DNA of 64,000 bases, taken from the NCBI GenBank assembly GCA_014728175.1, contig WJMA01000013.1, positions 29,887-93,886 of the forward strand, read 5' to 3'. The notes below the pieces were generated by a model that was given only the letters and a program-made list of their open reading frames with translations, was not told the DNA's origin and did not search any database. The stretch comes from Candidatus Fermentibacterota bacterium. GTDB taxonomy: Bacteria > Fermentibacterota > Fermentibacteria > Fermentibacterales > JCC-6. This document shows, in pieces, positions 36,296-44,672 of the stretch (positions are counted from its first letter, which is position 1; each line of letters begins with the position of its first letter). A program made the translations under genes and the position numbers.

Positions 36296-38337
36296 TGGCG
36301 CTGGACAACGTAATCAAGATAGAGATTATCTGCTACCACCGGCTCCGCAGGGCGGTCATGGACACCCTGGAGGAAAGCGGGATGGTCCAGCTGATCGATC
36401 TCTCCGACCGCGAAGGCGAGTTGGAGAAAAGCGCCGAGCTGGATACCGCCGAGCTGCGGGAGGGTCTGGACGTTTTGGACAGGGTGGTGAGTTTCCTTTC
36501 CGATTACGAGCCGGAAGCCGGCTCGCTTGCGGACAAGCTTGCCCAGGAACCCCCCAGATTCTCCGCCGCCGAGCTGGTGGGCCTGGTGGAAAGCCGGCAG
36601 ATCGTGGAGGAGACCAAGGAGACCTGGCGCACAGCGAGGGAGATAGCCGAGCTGGACGGCGACTGTCAGGAGCTCAGGCAAGAGGCCCAGCTGCTAAGCG
36701 AGTGGCGGGAGCTGCCGGTACCCGTGGAGAAGCTGGACCAGGCCGGCAGGAGCTACAGGATGCTGGCCGGGACCGTGGTGGGAGACGGCATAGAGGAGCT
36801 TCACGGGCTGATCGAGGAGCAGCCTCTGGCCCATATAGAGGTTCTTTCCCGGGCCCCCGGTATGCAACGGGTCTTTATGGTGATGCACGAGTCGGTGTAC
36901 CCGGAGCTCTCGGAGAAGCTGGGGGGGACGGGCTTTTCCAAGCAGGATTTCGGAGGGTGGGAGGGAATGGCCTCCGAGCTTCTACGGAAGACCGACCACA
37001 AGCTGCAGGAGCTGACCGGCAAAGAGGAGGAGCAAAAGGAGAAAGCCCGCCGCCTGGCCCGGAACCTCGACGACCTGCGGGCCCTCCGGGACGCGGTGGG
37101 TCTGGTGCTGACCCGGACGGGGGCTTCTTCCTCCGGAAGGGCCAGTGAGAAGCTTTGTCTCTTCCATGGTTGGATCAGGGAAAAAGACCTTCCCTTCCTA
37201 AAGGACCGGTTGGATAGCATGGGCGCGGTCAGCGTGGAGGCCATCGAGCCCGAGGAGGGCGAGAGGGTACCCTCTCCATTGACGGAGACCCCGGCCCTGG
37301 ACCCCTACGTGATGCTTACCGACATGTACGGAAGACCCACCAGGAAGGACCCCGACCCCACTCCCCTGCTGGCCCCCTTCTTCGCCTTCTTCCTGGGAAT
37401 CTGCATAGGCGACGGCGGCTACGGTCTGTCGCTGGCCGCGGGAGCGGCGGTCGGATGGTGGGTGGTCAGAAGAAGGGGGGGCAATCCCCGGCTGTTCGGG
37501 GTCCTGTTCCAGGGCGGGTTGATGAGCGTCCTGGTGGGGCTCTTCCTGGGAAGCTGGTTCGGCATAGGATTCGATTCCCTGCCCGGCTTCCTGCAGGCTC
37601 CCGCCGAGGTGCTCAACTCGATAGTGCCGGGCTACGTTCCCGGACGGGAGGGACAGGTGGGTTTCGCGCTGTCCAAGCAGTTCTTGTACGTAACCATGGC
37701 TCTGGGCATACTGCAGCTTACCTTCGGGGTGCTGGTCAACCTGTCCAAGCGGCTGAGAGCCGGAGAGGGCCCGATCGCGGTGGTGGAGCAGTCGGGATGG
37801 ATACTGGCCATAGCCGGTCTTTTCCCCTGGCTTTTCAACCATTACCTGCTGGACGGCGTCCTGTACGACCCGGCCGGTCCCACCGACGGCGTGCTCCTGT
37901 ACATGCTGGCCGGGGGGGCGGTTCTGATCGCGGTGACCGGAGGGGCCGGCGCCAAGGGCCTGGGAGGCCGGATAGGCCTGGGAGCATACGCGGTGTACGG
38001 CATCGTGAACATCCTGGGCGACGTGCTCTCCTACTCGCGCCTGTTCGCCCTGTCCCTGTCAACCGCCATTATAGGCCAGGTGGTAAACCAGATCGGCGGC
38101 ATGCTGGCGGGGATGAGCATCCCCGTGGTGGGCGTCCTTCTGGCCCTGCTGGTTCTTCTCGGAGGCCACGCGTTCAACCTGTTCATGGCCATTCTCAGCG
38201 GGTACATACACACCGCCCGCCTGCAGTTCGTGGAGTTCTTCAGCAAGTTCTACGACGGGACCGGCGCACCCTTCGTTCCCCTCGAGTACCAGCCCCGTTT
38301 CGTGATGATAGATAAGAGAGACCGACCCAGCCAATGA
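36295..38337 (+). CDS. V/A-type ATPase subunit I (a subunit)
   Basis: The 680-residue membrane subunit has an N-terminal cytoplasmic alpha/beta and coiled-coil arm (about 1-340). About seven to eight membrane helices follow (about 355-650). Signature regions are MYGRPTRKDPDPTPLLAPFFAF, ICIGDGGYGL, LSYSRLFALSLSTAIIGQVVN, carrying the conserved channel Arg near the end, and FVEFFSKFYDGTGAPFVPL. It forms the ion half-channels against the K ring. Confidence 0.95.
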   Translation: MALDNVIKIEIICYHRLRRAVMDTLEESGMVQLIDLSDREGELEKSAELDTAELREGLDVLDRVVSFLSDYEPEAGSLADKLAQEPPRFSAAELVGLVESRQIVEETKETWRTAREIAELDGDCQELRQEAQLLSEWRELPVPVEKLDQAGRSYRMLAGTVVGDGIEELHGLIEEQPLAHIEVLSRAPGMQRVFMVMHESVYPELSEKLGGTGFSKQDFGGWEGMASELLRKTDHKLQELTGKEEEQKEKARRLARNLDDLRALRDAVGLVLTRTGASSSGRASEKLCLFHGWIREKDLPFLKDRLDSMGAVSVEAIEPEEGERVPSPLTETPALDPYVMLTDMYGRPTRKDPDPTPLLAPFFAFFLGICIGDGGYGLSLAAGAAVGWWVVRRRGGNPRLFGVLFQGGLMSVLVGLFLGSWFGIGFDSLPGFLQAPAEVLNSIVPGYVPGREGQVGFALSKQFLYVTMALGILQLTFGVLVNLSKRLRAGEGPIAVVEQSGWILAIAGLFPWLFNHYLLDGVLYDPAGPTDGVLLYMLAGGAVLIAVTGGAGAKGLGGRIGLGAYAVYGIVNILGDVLSYSRLFALSLSTAIIGQVVNQIGGMLAGMSIPVVGVLLALLVLLGGHAFNLFMAILSGYIHTARLQFVEFFSKFYDGTGAPFVPLEYQPRFVMIDKRDRPSQ

Positions 38338-38354
38338 TCGGAAAGGAGTGATCA

Positions 38355-38798
38355 GTGAACCAGCTCATTGCCTACATGGGGGTGGCGCTTGCCGTTGCGC
38401 TCGCCGGAATCGGTTCCGCGATAGGGATCGGGGCCGCGGCCCGAGCTAGCACCGGCGTGATGAGCGTCGATCCCAAGAAATTCGGCAAACTGCTGCTCCT
38501 CTCGGCCCTGCCCGGTACCCAGGGCATATACGGGTTCGTCATAGCCTTCCTGCTTTTGGGCAGGATCTCCGGAATGGACCTGGAGAACGGCGGCAACGCA
38601 TGGCACACCTTTACCGCGGGTCTGCCCATAGCCCTGTCCGGGTTGCTCTCCGGGATCCACCAGGGCAAAGTCTGCGCCGCGGGAGCCATGATGACCGCCA
38701 AGAAGCCCGACGACTCGGCAAAGGCCCTCATCCTGGCCGTCTTCGTCGAGTTCTACGCTATTCTGGGCTTCCTGATCTCCTTCCTGATGCTTCCCTAG
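38355..38798 (+). CDS. ntpK: V-type ATPase subunit K (c ring), sodium-type
   Basis: The 147-residue protein has four membrane helices, that is two fused hairpins. It closely resembles Enterococcus hirae NtpK. The residues that bind Na+ there are all present: L52, T55 and Q56 in ALPGTQGIYG, Q103 in IHQGK, and E132 in VEFYAILGF. Only the second hairpin carries the acidic residue, as in V-type rings. GTG start after AAAGGAG. This is good sequence evidence that the ATPase transports Na+ rather than H+. Confidence 0.95.
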   Translation: MNQLIAYMGVALAVALAGIGSAIGIGAAARASTGVMSVDPKKFGKLLLLSALPGTQGIYGFVIAFLLLGRISGMDLENGGNAWHTFTAGLPIALSGLLSGIHQGKVCAAGAMMTAKKPDDSAKALILAVFVEFYAILGFLISFLMLP

Positions 38799-38805
38799 GG
38801 GGATC

Positions 38806-39390
38806 ATGGCCCTGGAGGAGATCGCAGAGAGGATCGCCCGGGACGCTCGGGAGGCGGCGGAAAGGATAGTATCCGAGGCCGAGGCGGAGAAAGCGGCCCG
38901 GATTTCAGAGGCCAAAGAGCGTCTGGAAAAGGAGTTCGAGCGCGACTCCGGCAGGTTGAGAGACCGCATCGAGGAGCTGCGCCTCCGCCAGCGGGAGCAC
39001 CTCCGGAGGGAGGCCGACCGGAAGGTGCAGACGGCTCGAAGCACCATGATAAACCGGGCGATAGACCGCGCGGTGCAGAACCTGGTGAAGCTTGGGGACG
39101 AAGAGTACCTGCAACTGATATCGGCCATCCTCGCCCGGTGCGCCTTGCGGGGCGAGGTGGAGGTCCTGGTTTGCCCCGAGGACGAGGGCAGGATCACCAA
39201 GGACTTCCTCTCCCGGCATTCCGACCAGGACCGTAGGTTCGTCCTGTCCGAGCAGCGTCATCGATCGGTGGGAGGAGTGGTTCTCAGGGCCGGAGACGTA
39301 AGCCAGAACGCTACCTTTTCCATGATAGCCGATCTGGCCCACGAAGAGCTGGTTATGGAGCTGGCGGCCGAGTTACCGCTGGAGCGTTGA
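38806..39390 (+). CDS. V/A-type ATPase subunit E
   Basis: The 194-residue peripheral stalk subunit has a long N-terminal helix, starting ALEEIAERIARDAREAAERI, with Ala/Glu/Arg heptads (about 1-85). A globular C-terminal domain (about 95-194) contains VEVLVCPEDE and GGVVLRAGDVSQNATFSMIAD, then a short C-terminal helix. It pairs with the H/G-like subunit. The ATG follows AGGGGGATC. Its end overlaps the subunit C start. Confidence 0.9.
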   Translation: MALEEIAERIARDAREAAERIVSEAEAEKAARISEAKERLEKEFERDSGRLRDRIEELRLRQREHLRREADRKVQTARSTMINRAIDRAVQNLVKLGDEEYLQLISAILARCALRGEVEVLVCPEDEGRITKDFLSRHSDQDRRFVLSEQRHRSVGGVVLRAGDVSQNATFSMIADLAHEELVMELAAELPLER

Positions 39391-40361
39391 GCGTGGACGG
39401 AAGGTTCATCTATCCCAACGGGCGGGTGAGGGCCCTGGAGCTCCAGCTGGTCTCGAACAGGATGTGGCAGATGCTGCTCTCCGCAGACGACCGCGCCGAG
39501 GTCATCCGTCTGCTGACCGACACCTGGTACAGCCTGTTCATAGAGCAGCACAAGCTGGGAGACACTTTCCGCCAGGCCCAGGAGGCTACGGAGGAGGAGC
39601 TGCTGGAGCTGTCCGAGGACCCCCGGCTGGTCAGGGGCCTTCTGCACCGTCGGGACGTCAGGAACGCCAGATACCTGTGGAAAGCGGCCCTAATAGGGAC
39701 CGAGAAGGACGTGGAGGTGGAACGGGACGGCCTTCTGGAGACGGAGAACCTGCGCAGAGCCGTAGAGGACGAGCAGGCGAGGGAGGAGCTGCCCGAGCTC
39801 TTCAGGCAGACTCTGGAGCGTCTGCTGGACATGGAAGCCCCCGAGGTGGGCGACGTGGAGCGGGAGATGGACAGGCTGGCGGCCAGGGTCGAGCGGGAGG
39901 AGCTGCCCGAGCTGGGGAAGAGCTTCGAGAACCTGGTCAGCTGGAACCTGGAGAGGAAGAACTTCCTCACCGCGGCCAGGGCCCAACTGAGGGAGGCCTC
40001 GCCGGAGGAGCTGGAGGATATGCTCCTGGAGGGCGGCTTGCACGACCCCGAAGAGGTGGCCTCGGCCTACAGGACCGGGAGGCTCCCCGAGCTGCTGGCC
40101 GGGGGCCATGGTCAGGAGGAGCTGGCCTCGGCCCTCTCCGACTGCCTGTCCCGGGGCTCTCTTCTGGAGTTCGAGAAGCAGGGGGAGAAAGAGCTCCTGG
40201 ACAAGCTGGAGGAGGCATCCTCTCACGTGTTCGGCCCCGCCCCGCTGGCCGCGTTCGTTCTTAAGCGGGAGCTGGAGATAGACCATTTGAGGATACTGGT
40301 GGCCGCCAAGTCGGCGGGGGCTCCAAGAAAGAGGATAATCCGCCGACTGCCGAGGGGATAG
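39387..40361 (+). CDS. V/A-type ATPase subunit C
   Basis: The 324-residue all-helical protein links the central rotor to the K ring. It has N-terminal IYPNGRVRALELQLVSNRMWQ and ends LKRELEIDHLRILVAAKSAG, the typical C-terminal motif for this subunit. A TTG at 39387 overlaps the subunit E stop. A GTG at 39393 has better spacing from GGAG and may be the real start. Position between E and F matches the standard order. Confidence 0.9.
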   Translation: MSVDGRFIYPNGRVRALELQLVSNRMWQMLLSADDRAEVIRLLTDTWYSLFIEQHKLGDTFRQAQEATEEELLELSEDPRLVRGLLHRRDVRNARYLWKAALIGTEKDVEVERDGLLETENLRRAVEDEQAREELPELFRQTLERLLDMEAPEVGDVEREMDRLAARVEREELPELGKSFENLVSWNLERKNFLTAARAQLREASPEELEDMLLEGGLHDPEEVASAYRTGRLPELLAGGHGQEELASALSDCLSRGSLLEFEKQGEKELLDKLEEASSHVFGPAPLAAFVLKRELEIDHLRILVAAKSAGAPRKRIIRRLPRG

Positions 40362-40374
40362 AAAGGTACGAATA

Positions 40375-40707
40375 ATGGCCGAGGGAACCATCGCCTTCAT
40401 TGGAGATGCGGACTCCGTCCTGGGATTCAGGGCTCTGGGTGTCCGCACGGTGGTCCCGGAGAGCCCCGCCCGGGCGTCGAAAGAGTTCGCCGAGCTGGTC
40501 AGACGGGAGGTATCGGTGATAATGGTCACCGAGGATATGGCCGAGAACCTCGCCGAGCAGATCGAGACCACCGCCCACATGACGGTTCCGGCGGTGGTGG
40601 TGTTGCCGGGGGTGACCGGCAGACGGGAGCGGGGCAGAGAGACGATTCGCAGGTTGATCACCCGCGCGGTCGGGGTGGACCTGATGGGAGAGAGCGCACA
40701 GCAATGA
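40375..40707 (+). CDS. V/A-type ATPase subunit F
   Basis: The 110-residue central stalk subunit has a Rossmann-like core: [18 protein letters not shown] at the start, [12 protein letters not shown] in the middle and VVVLPGVTG, then a C-terminal helix. These are family landmarks. The ATG has AAAGG 8 bases upstream. It couples the D subunit to the ring and to the A3B3 head. Confidence 0.93.
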   Translation: MAEGTIAFIGDADSVLGFRALGVRTVVPESPARASKEFAELVRREVSVIMVTEDMAENLAEQIETTAHMTVPAVVVLPGVTGRRERGRETIRRLITRAVGVDLMGESAQQ

Positions 40708-40741
40708 TAGGGGAGCTCATCGAAAGCTTCGGAGGCACCTG

Positions 40742-42532
40742 ATGATCGAGGGAAAGATAGAGAAGATAGCCGGGCCCCTGGTGGTGGCCGCGGGCATGAG
40801 TAAGGCCCGTATGTACGACGTGGCCTTCGTGTCGGACGACCGGTTGATAGGGGAGATAATCGAGCTCAAGGAAGACCGGGCCTCCATCCAGGTGTACGAG
40901 GAGACCGGTGGGCTCAAACCCGGCGACCCGGTGTACGGAACCGGAGAGCCGCTGTCGGTGGAGCTGGGCCCGGGCCTGCTAAAGGCGATTTACGATGGCA
41001 TACAGAGGCCCCTGGACAGGGTGAGGGATCAGGTCGGGGACTGGATAACCCGGGGGATCAACATTCCCGGGCTGGACCACGAGAAGCGGTGGGAGTTCAC
41101 TCCCTCCCTGGCCGAGGGCACCGAGGTCGGGGGAGGAGAGATCCTGGGCACCGTCCCGGAGACCGAGCTGATAGAGCACAAGGTAATGGTCCCTCCGGAC
41201 GTCAGCGGCGAGGTCACCTGGGTGGTGGAGAAGGGCAGCTACACCATAGACGAGACCGTAGCCAGGGTCCGTACCGAGGACCGGGGCGAGGTGGAGCTAC
41301 AGATGTACCACAGGTGGCCGGTGAGGAAGAGCCGCCCCATAAGGGAGAAGCAGGCTCCGGACCAGCCGCTCTCCACCGGTCAGAGGGTGATAGATACGTT
41401 CTTCCCGGTGGGCAAGGGCGGCACCGCCTGCGTACCCGGTCCCTTCGGAAGCGGCAAAACCGTGATACAGCATCAGCTGGCCAAGTGGGCGGACGCGGAG
41501 ATAGTGGTGTACGTCGGCTGCGGCGAGCGGGGCAACGAGATGACCGACGTGCTGCAGGAGTTTCCCGAGCTGGAGGACCCCAAGAGCGGCAAGCCGCTGA
41601 TCCTGAGGACCGTGCTGGTGGCCAACACCTCCAACATGCCCGTGGCCGCCAGGGAGGCCAGCGTCTACACCGGCATAACCATAGGAGAGTACTTCCGGGA
41701 CATGGGTTACTCCGTGGCCCTGATGGCCGACTCCACCAGCAGGTGGGCCGAGGCCATGCGGGAGATGTCCGGAAGGCTGGAGGAAATGCCGGGGGAGGAG
41801 GGATATCCCGCCTACCTGGGTACCAGGATAGCGGAGTTCTACGAGAGGGCGGGCAAGGTCCTTTGCGTGGGCGAGGAGAACCGCCCGGGGGCCCTGAGCG
41901 TCGTGGGCGCGGTCAGCCCTCCGGGGGGCGACCTCTCCGACCCCGTGGTCCAGGCCACCCTCAGGGTGGTGAAGGTGTTCTGGAGCCTGCAGGCGGAGCT
42001 CGCTTACCAGAGACACTTCCCGGCCATCGGATGGCTGGGGAGCTACTCCCTGTACCTGGACAACCTGGAGGACTACTACCGGGAGGAGATGGGCCGGGAG
42101 TGGATCGATATGCGGGACCGGGCGATGGCCCTGCTGCAGGAGGAGTCCAACCTGCAGGAGATAGCCAGGCTGGTGGGAGCGGAATCGCTGTCCCCCGAGG
42201 ACCAGCTGATACTGTACACGGCCAGGTCGATACGGGAGGACTACCTCCATCAGAACGCCTTCCATGAGGTGGACACCTACACCTCGATGGAGAAGCAGCA
42301 GGCCATGCTGTCGGTGATCATGTCCACCCACGAGAAGATGTCCGAGGCCCTGAAGAGGGAGGTGCTCCCCGGGACGCTGTTCGAGCTTCCGGTCAGGGAG
42401 GAGATCTCCAGGATGAAGTACACGTCCGAGGAAGAGGTGGAGAAGGTAGAGAACCTGAAGGATAAGGTTAGCGAGCAGATCAGGAATGTTATCGAAAAGG
42501 CCGAGGCGCAAAGGAAGGGGGTGGCCGGATGA
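40742..42532 (+). CDS. atpA: V/A-type ATPase catalytic subunit A
   Basis: The 596-residue nucleotide-hydrolysing subunit has Walker [14 protein letters not shown] (about 236-248) and the catalytic GCGERGNEM loop. [27 protein letters not shown] covers the Walker B region, and [17 protein letters not shown] follows. The V-type non-homologous insert with PDVSGEVTW is present near residue 155. The ATG follows GGAGG by 6 bases. Stop overlaps the subunit B start. Confidence 0.97.
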   Translation: MIEGKIEKIAGPLVVAAGMSKARMYDVAFVSDDRLIGEIIELKEDRASIQVYEETGGLKPGDPVYGTGEPLSVELGPGLLKAIYDGIQRPLDRVRDQVGDWITRGINIPGLDHEKRWEFTPSLAEGTEVGGGEILGTVPETELIEHKVMVPPDVSGEVTWVVEKGSYTIDETVARVRTEDRGEVELQMYHRWPVRKSRPIREKQAPDQPLSTGQRVIDTFFPVGKGGTACVPGPFGSGKTVIQHQLAKWADAEIVVYVGCGERGNEMTDVLQEFPELEDPKSGKPLILRTVLVANTSNMPVAAREASVYTGITIGEYFRDMGYSVALMADSTSRWAEAMREMSGRLEEMPGEEGYPAYLGTRIAEFYERAGKVLCVGEENRPGALSVVGAVSPPGGDLSDPVVQATLRVVKVFWSLQAELAYQRHFPAIGWLGSYSLYLDNLEDYYREEMGREWIDMRDRAMALLQEESNLQEIARLVGAESLSPEDQLILYTARSIREDYLHQNAFHEVDTYTSMEKQQAMLSVIMSTHEKMSEALKREVLPGTLFELPVREEISRMKYTSEEEVEKVENLKDKVSEQIRNVIEKAEAQRKGVAG

Positions 42533-43992
42533 TCAAGGAGTACACCACCACCGTGGAGATTTCCGGTCCCCTGATGATGGTCGACCGGGTGGAGGGAGTT
42601 TCCTACGAGGAGCTGGTGGAGATAGAGCTTCGCGGAGGGGAGATTAGGCACGGCAAGGTTCTGGAGGTGGACGGCGACATGGCCCTGGTACAGCTGTTCG
42701 AGGGAAGCAGCGGTACCGACGTCGTCGAGACCAAGGTCAGGTTTTTGGGCAAGGGAGTGGAGCTCGGGGTGTCCGAGGAGATGATGGGCAGGGTGTTCGA
42801 CGGCCAGGGCAGGCCCAGGCCGCCCTTCGACACCGACCCGCCCATAATTCCGGAGAAGATGATGGATATAAACGGCGCCCCGATCAATCCCTACGCCCGG
42901 GACTACCCGGCCGAGTTCATCCAGACCGGGCTGAGCTCGATAGACGGAATAAACACCCTGGTGCGGGGGCAGAAGCTCCCCGTGTTCAGCGGCAGCGGGC
43001 TGCCCCACTCCCGGGTGGCCTCCCAGATAGCCCGTCAGGCCCGGGTGCTGGGCGAGGGGGAAAGCTTCGCCGTGGTGTTCGCCGCCATGGGCATAACCTT
43101 CGAGGAGGCGGACTACTTCATAAGCGATTTCAGGCGCACCGGGGCCATGGACCGGGCGGTGGTGTTCCTCAACCTGGCCGACGACCCGGCCATAGAGCGC
43201 ATATCCACGCCCCGAATGGCTTTGACCGCAGCGGAGTACCTGGCCTACGAGCGGGATATGCACATACTGGTCATACTGACCGACATGACCAATTACTGCG
43301 ACGCGCTGAGGGAGGTATCCGCGGCCAGGAGGGAGGTCCCGGGAAGGAGGGGCTATCCGGGATACCTGTACACCGACCTGTCCACGGTGTACGAGCGGGC
43401 GGGAAGGATAAAGAACCGCAAGGGATCGATAACCCAGATCCCGGTGCTGTCCATGCCCGAGGACGACAAGACCCATCCCATACCGGACCTGACCGGCTAC
43501 ATAACCGAGGGCCAGCTGATTCTCAACCGCGAGCTGCACAACAAGGGCGTCTACCCGCCCATGGACGTGATGGAGTCGCTGTCCCGCCTCAAGGACAAGG
43601 GCATAGGTGAAGGCAAGACCAGGGAGGACCATGCCGACCTCTTCAACCAGCTGATGGCGGCCTACGCTTCCGGCAAGCAGGCCCGGGAGCTGGCCGTGAT
43701 CCTGGGAACGGCCGCGCTGAGCGACATGGACAAGCAGTACCTGGAGTTCGCCGACGAGTACGAGGCCCGCTACATTAGCCAGGGCGAGAACGAGGACCGG
43801 GGCATAGAGGAGACCCTGGACCTGGGCTGGGAGCTGTTGAAGATGCTTCCCAGGGAAGAGATGAAGCGTATTTCCCCCGAGCGGCTGGACAGGTACTGGC
43901 CGAAGGAAGAGGCCGAGGAAGACAGGGAGGAAACGGAAACCGAAGGGGAAGAGCCGGAAAAGGACGGTAGCGAGGAGGCTTCGGAGGACTGA
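42529..43992 (+). CDS. atpB: V/A-type ATPase non-catalytic subunit B, with acidic tail
   Basis: The 487-residue protein has the degenerate P-loop [35 protein letters not shown], the long [41 protein letters not shown] region and [21 protein letters not shown]. This fits the regulatory B subunit. After the usual C-terminus near residue 455 it continues with about 30 residues that are almost all Glu, Asp, Lys and Ser, an uncommon acidic tail. Stop and next start overlap (TGATG). Confidence 0.96.
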   Translation: MIKEYTTTVEISGPLMMVDRVEGVSYEELVEIELRGGEIRHGKVLEVDGDMALVQLFEGSSGTDVVETKVRFLGKGVELGVSEEMMGRVFDGQGRPRPPFDTDPPIIPEKMMDINGAPINPYARDYPAEFIQTGLSSIDGINTLVRGQKLPVFSGSGLPHSRVASQIARQARVLGEGESFAVVFAAMGITFEEADYFISDFRRTGAMDRAVVFLNLADDPAIERISTPRMALTAAEYLAYERDMHILVILTDMTNYCDALREVSAARREVPGRRGYPGYLYTDLSTVYERAGRIKNRKGSITQIPVLSMPEDDKTHPIPDLTGYITEGQLILNRELHNKGVYPPMDVMESLSRLKDKGIGEGKTREDHADLFNQLMAAYASGKQARELAVILGTAALSDMDKQYLEFADEYEARYISQGENEDRGIEETLDLGWELLKMLPREEMKRISPERLDRYWPKEEAEEDREETETEGEEPEKDGSEEASED

Positions 43993-44639
43993 TGGCCCTC
44001 AAGGTCAACGCCACCAGGATGGAGCTGCTTCGGCTGAGGAGGAAGGTCTCCCTGGCCGAGAGGGGCCACAAGCTGCTTAAGGACAAGCTGGACGAGCTGA
44101 TGAGGCAGTTCAAGCTCCTCATCGCCAAATACATGGGCGAGAGGGAAGACCTGGAGAAGGAGCTTATGGGCGCCTACGCGGAGTTCCTGTTCGCCCGGGC
44201 GGGAATGGAGGAGGCCGGCATCCTCGACGCCCTGCGCTACCCGGGCGCCGAGGCCAGCATAACCACCTCCATCCGAAGGGTGATGAACCTGCAGCTGCCG
44301 GTATTCGAGGTGGAGGTGGAGGGGGACGTCCGCAACTACGGGATGTTCGACACCCCCGCCGAGCTGGACGACGCCCTGGAAGTGTACCGCCGGCTCTTGC
44401 CCCGGCTGGTGGCCCTGGCCCAGCAGGAGAAGGCCATTAGCCTCCTGGCCGACGAGATCGACACCACCCGCAGGCGGGTGAACGCCCTGGAGTACAAGTT
44501 GATACCCGAGCTTCAGGAGACTATATCCGACATACGCCTGAAGTTGGACGAGATGGAGAGGAGCAACCTGACCCGCCTGATGAAGGTCAAGGAGATGATG
44601 GAGGAGAAGAGGGAGGCCGCCAGGCGAGGCGACCGCTAG
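43992..44639 (+). CDS. atpD: V/A-type ATPase subunit D
   Basis: The 215-residue rotor shaft has an N-terminal helix (KVNATRMELLRLRRKVSLAERGHKLLKDKLDEL) and a C-terminal helix (RRRVNALEYKLIPELQETI) that form a coiled coil. The motif NATRMELLRL is typical. It is the last ATPase gene. The next gene starts 33 bases later. Confidence 0.95.
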   Translation: MALKVNATRMELLRLRRKVSLAERGHKLLKDKLDELMRQFKLLIAKYMGEREDLEKELMGAYAEFLFARAGMEEAGILDALRYPGAEASITTSIRRVMNLQLPVFEVEVEGDVRNYGMFDTPAELDDALEVYRRLLPRLVALAQQEKAISLLADEIDTTRRRVNALEYKLIPELQETISDIRLKLDEMERSNLTRLMKVKEMMEEKREAARRGDR

Positions 44640-44672
44640 ACCGCCCCCGACACTTTTCTGGACGAGGTTTCC

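Noticed and set aside
41089..42267. 392-codon frame inside the V-ATPase A gene
   Set aside because: Gly/Arg-rich shadow of a strongly conserved gene in another phase.
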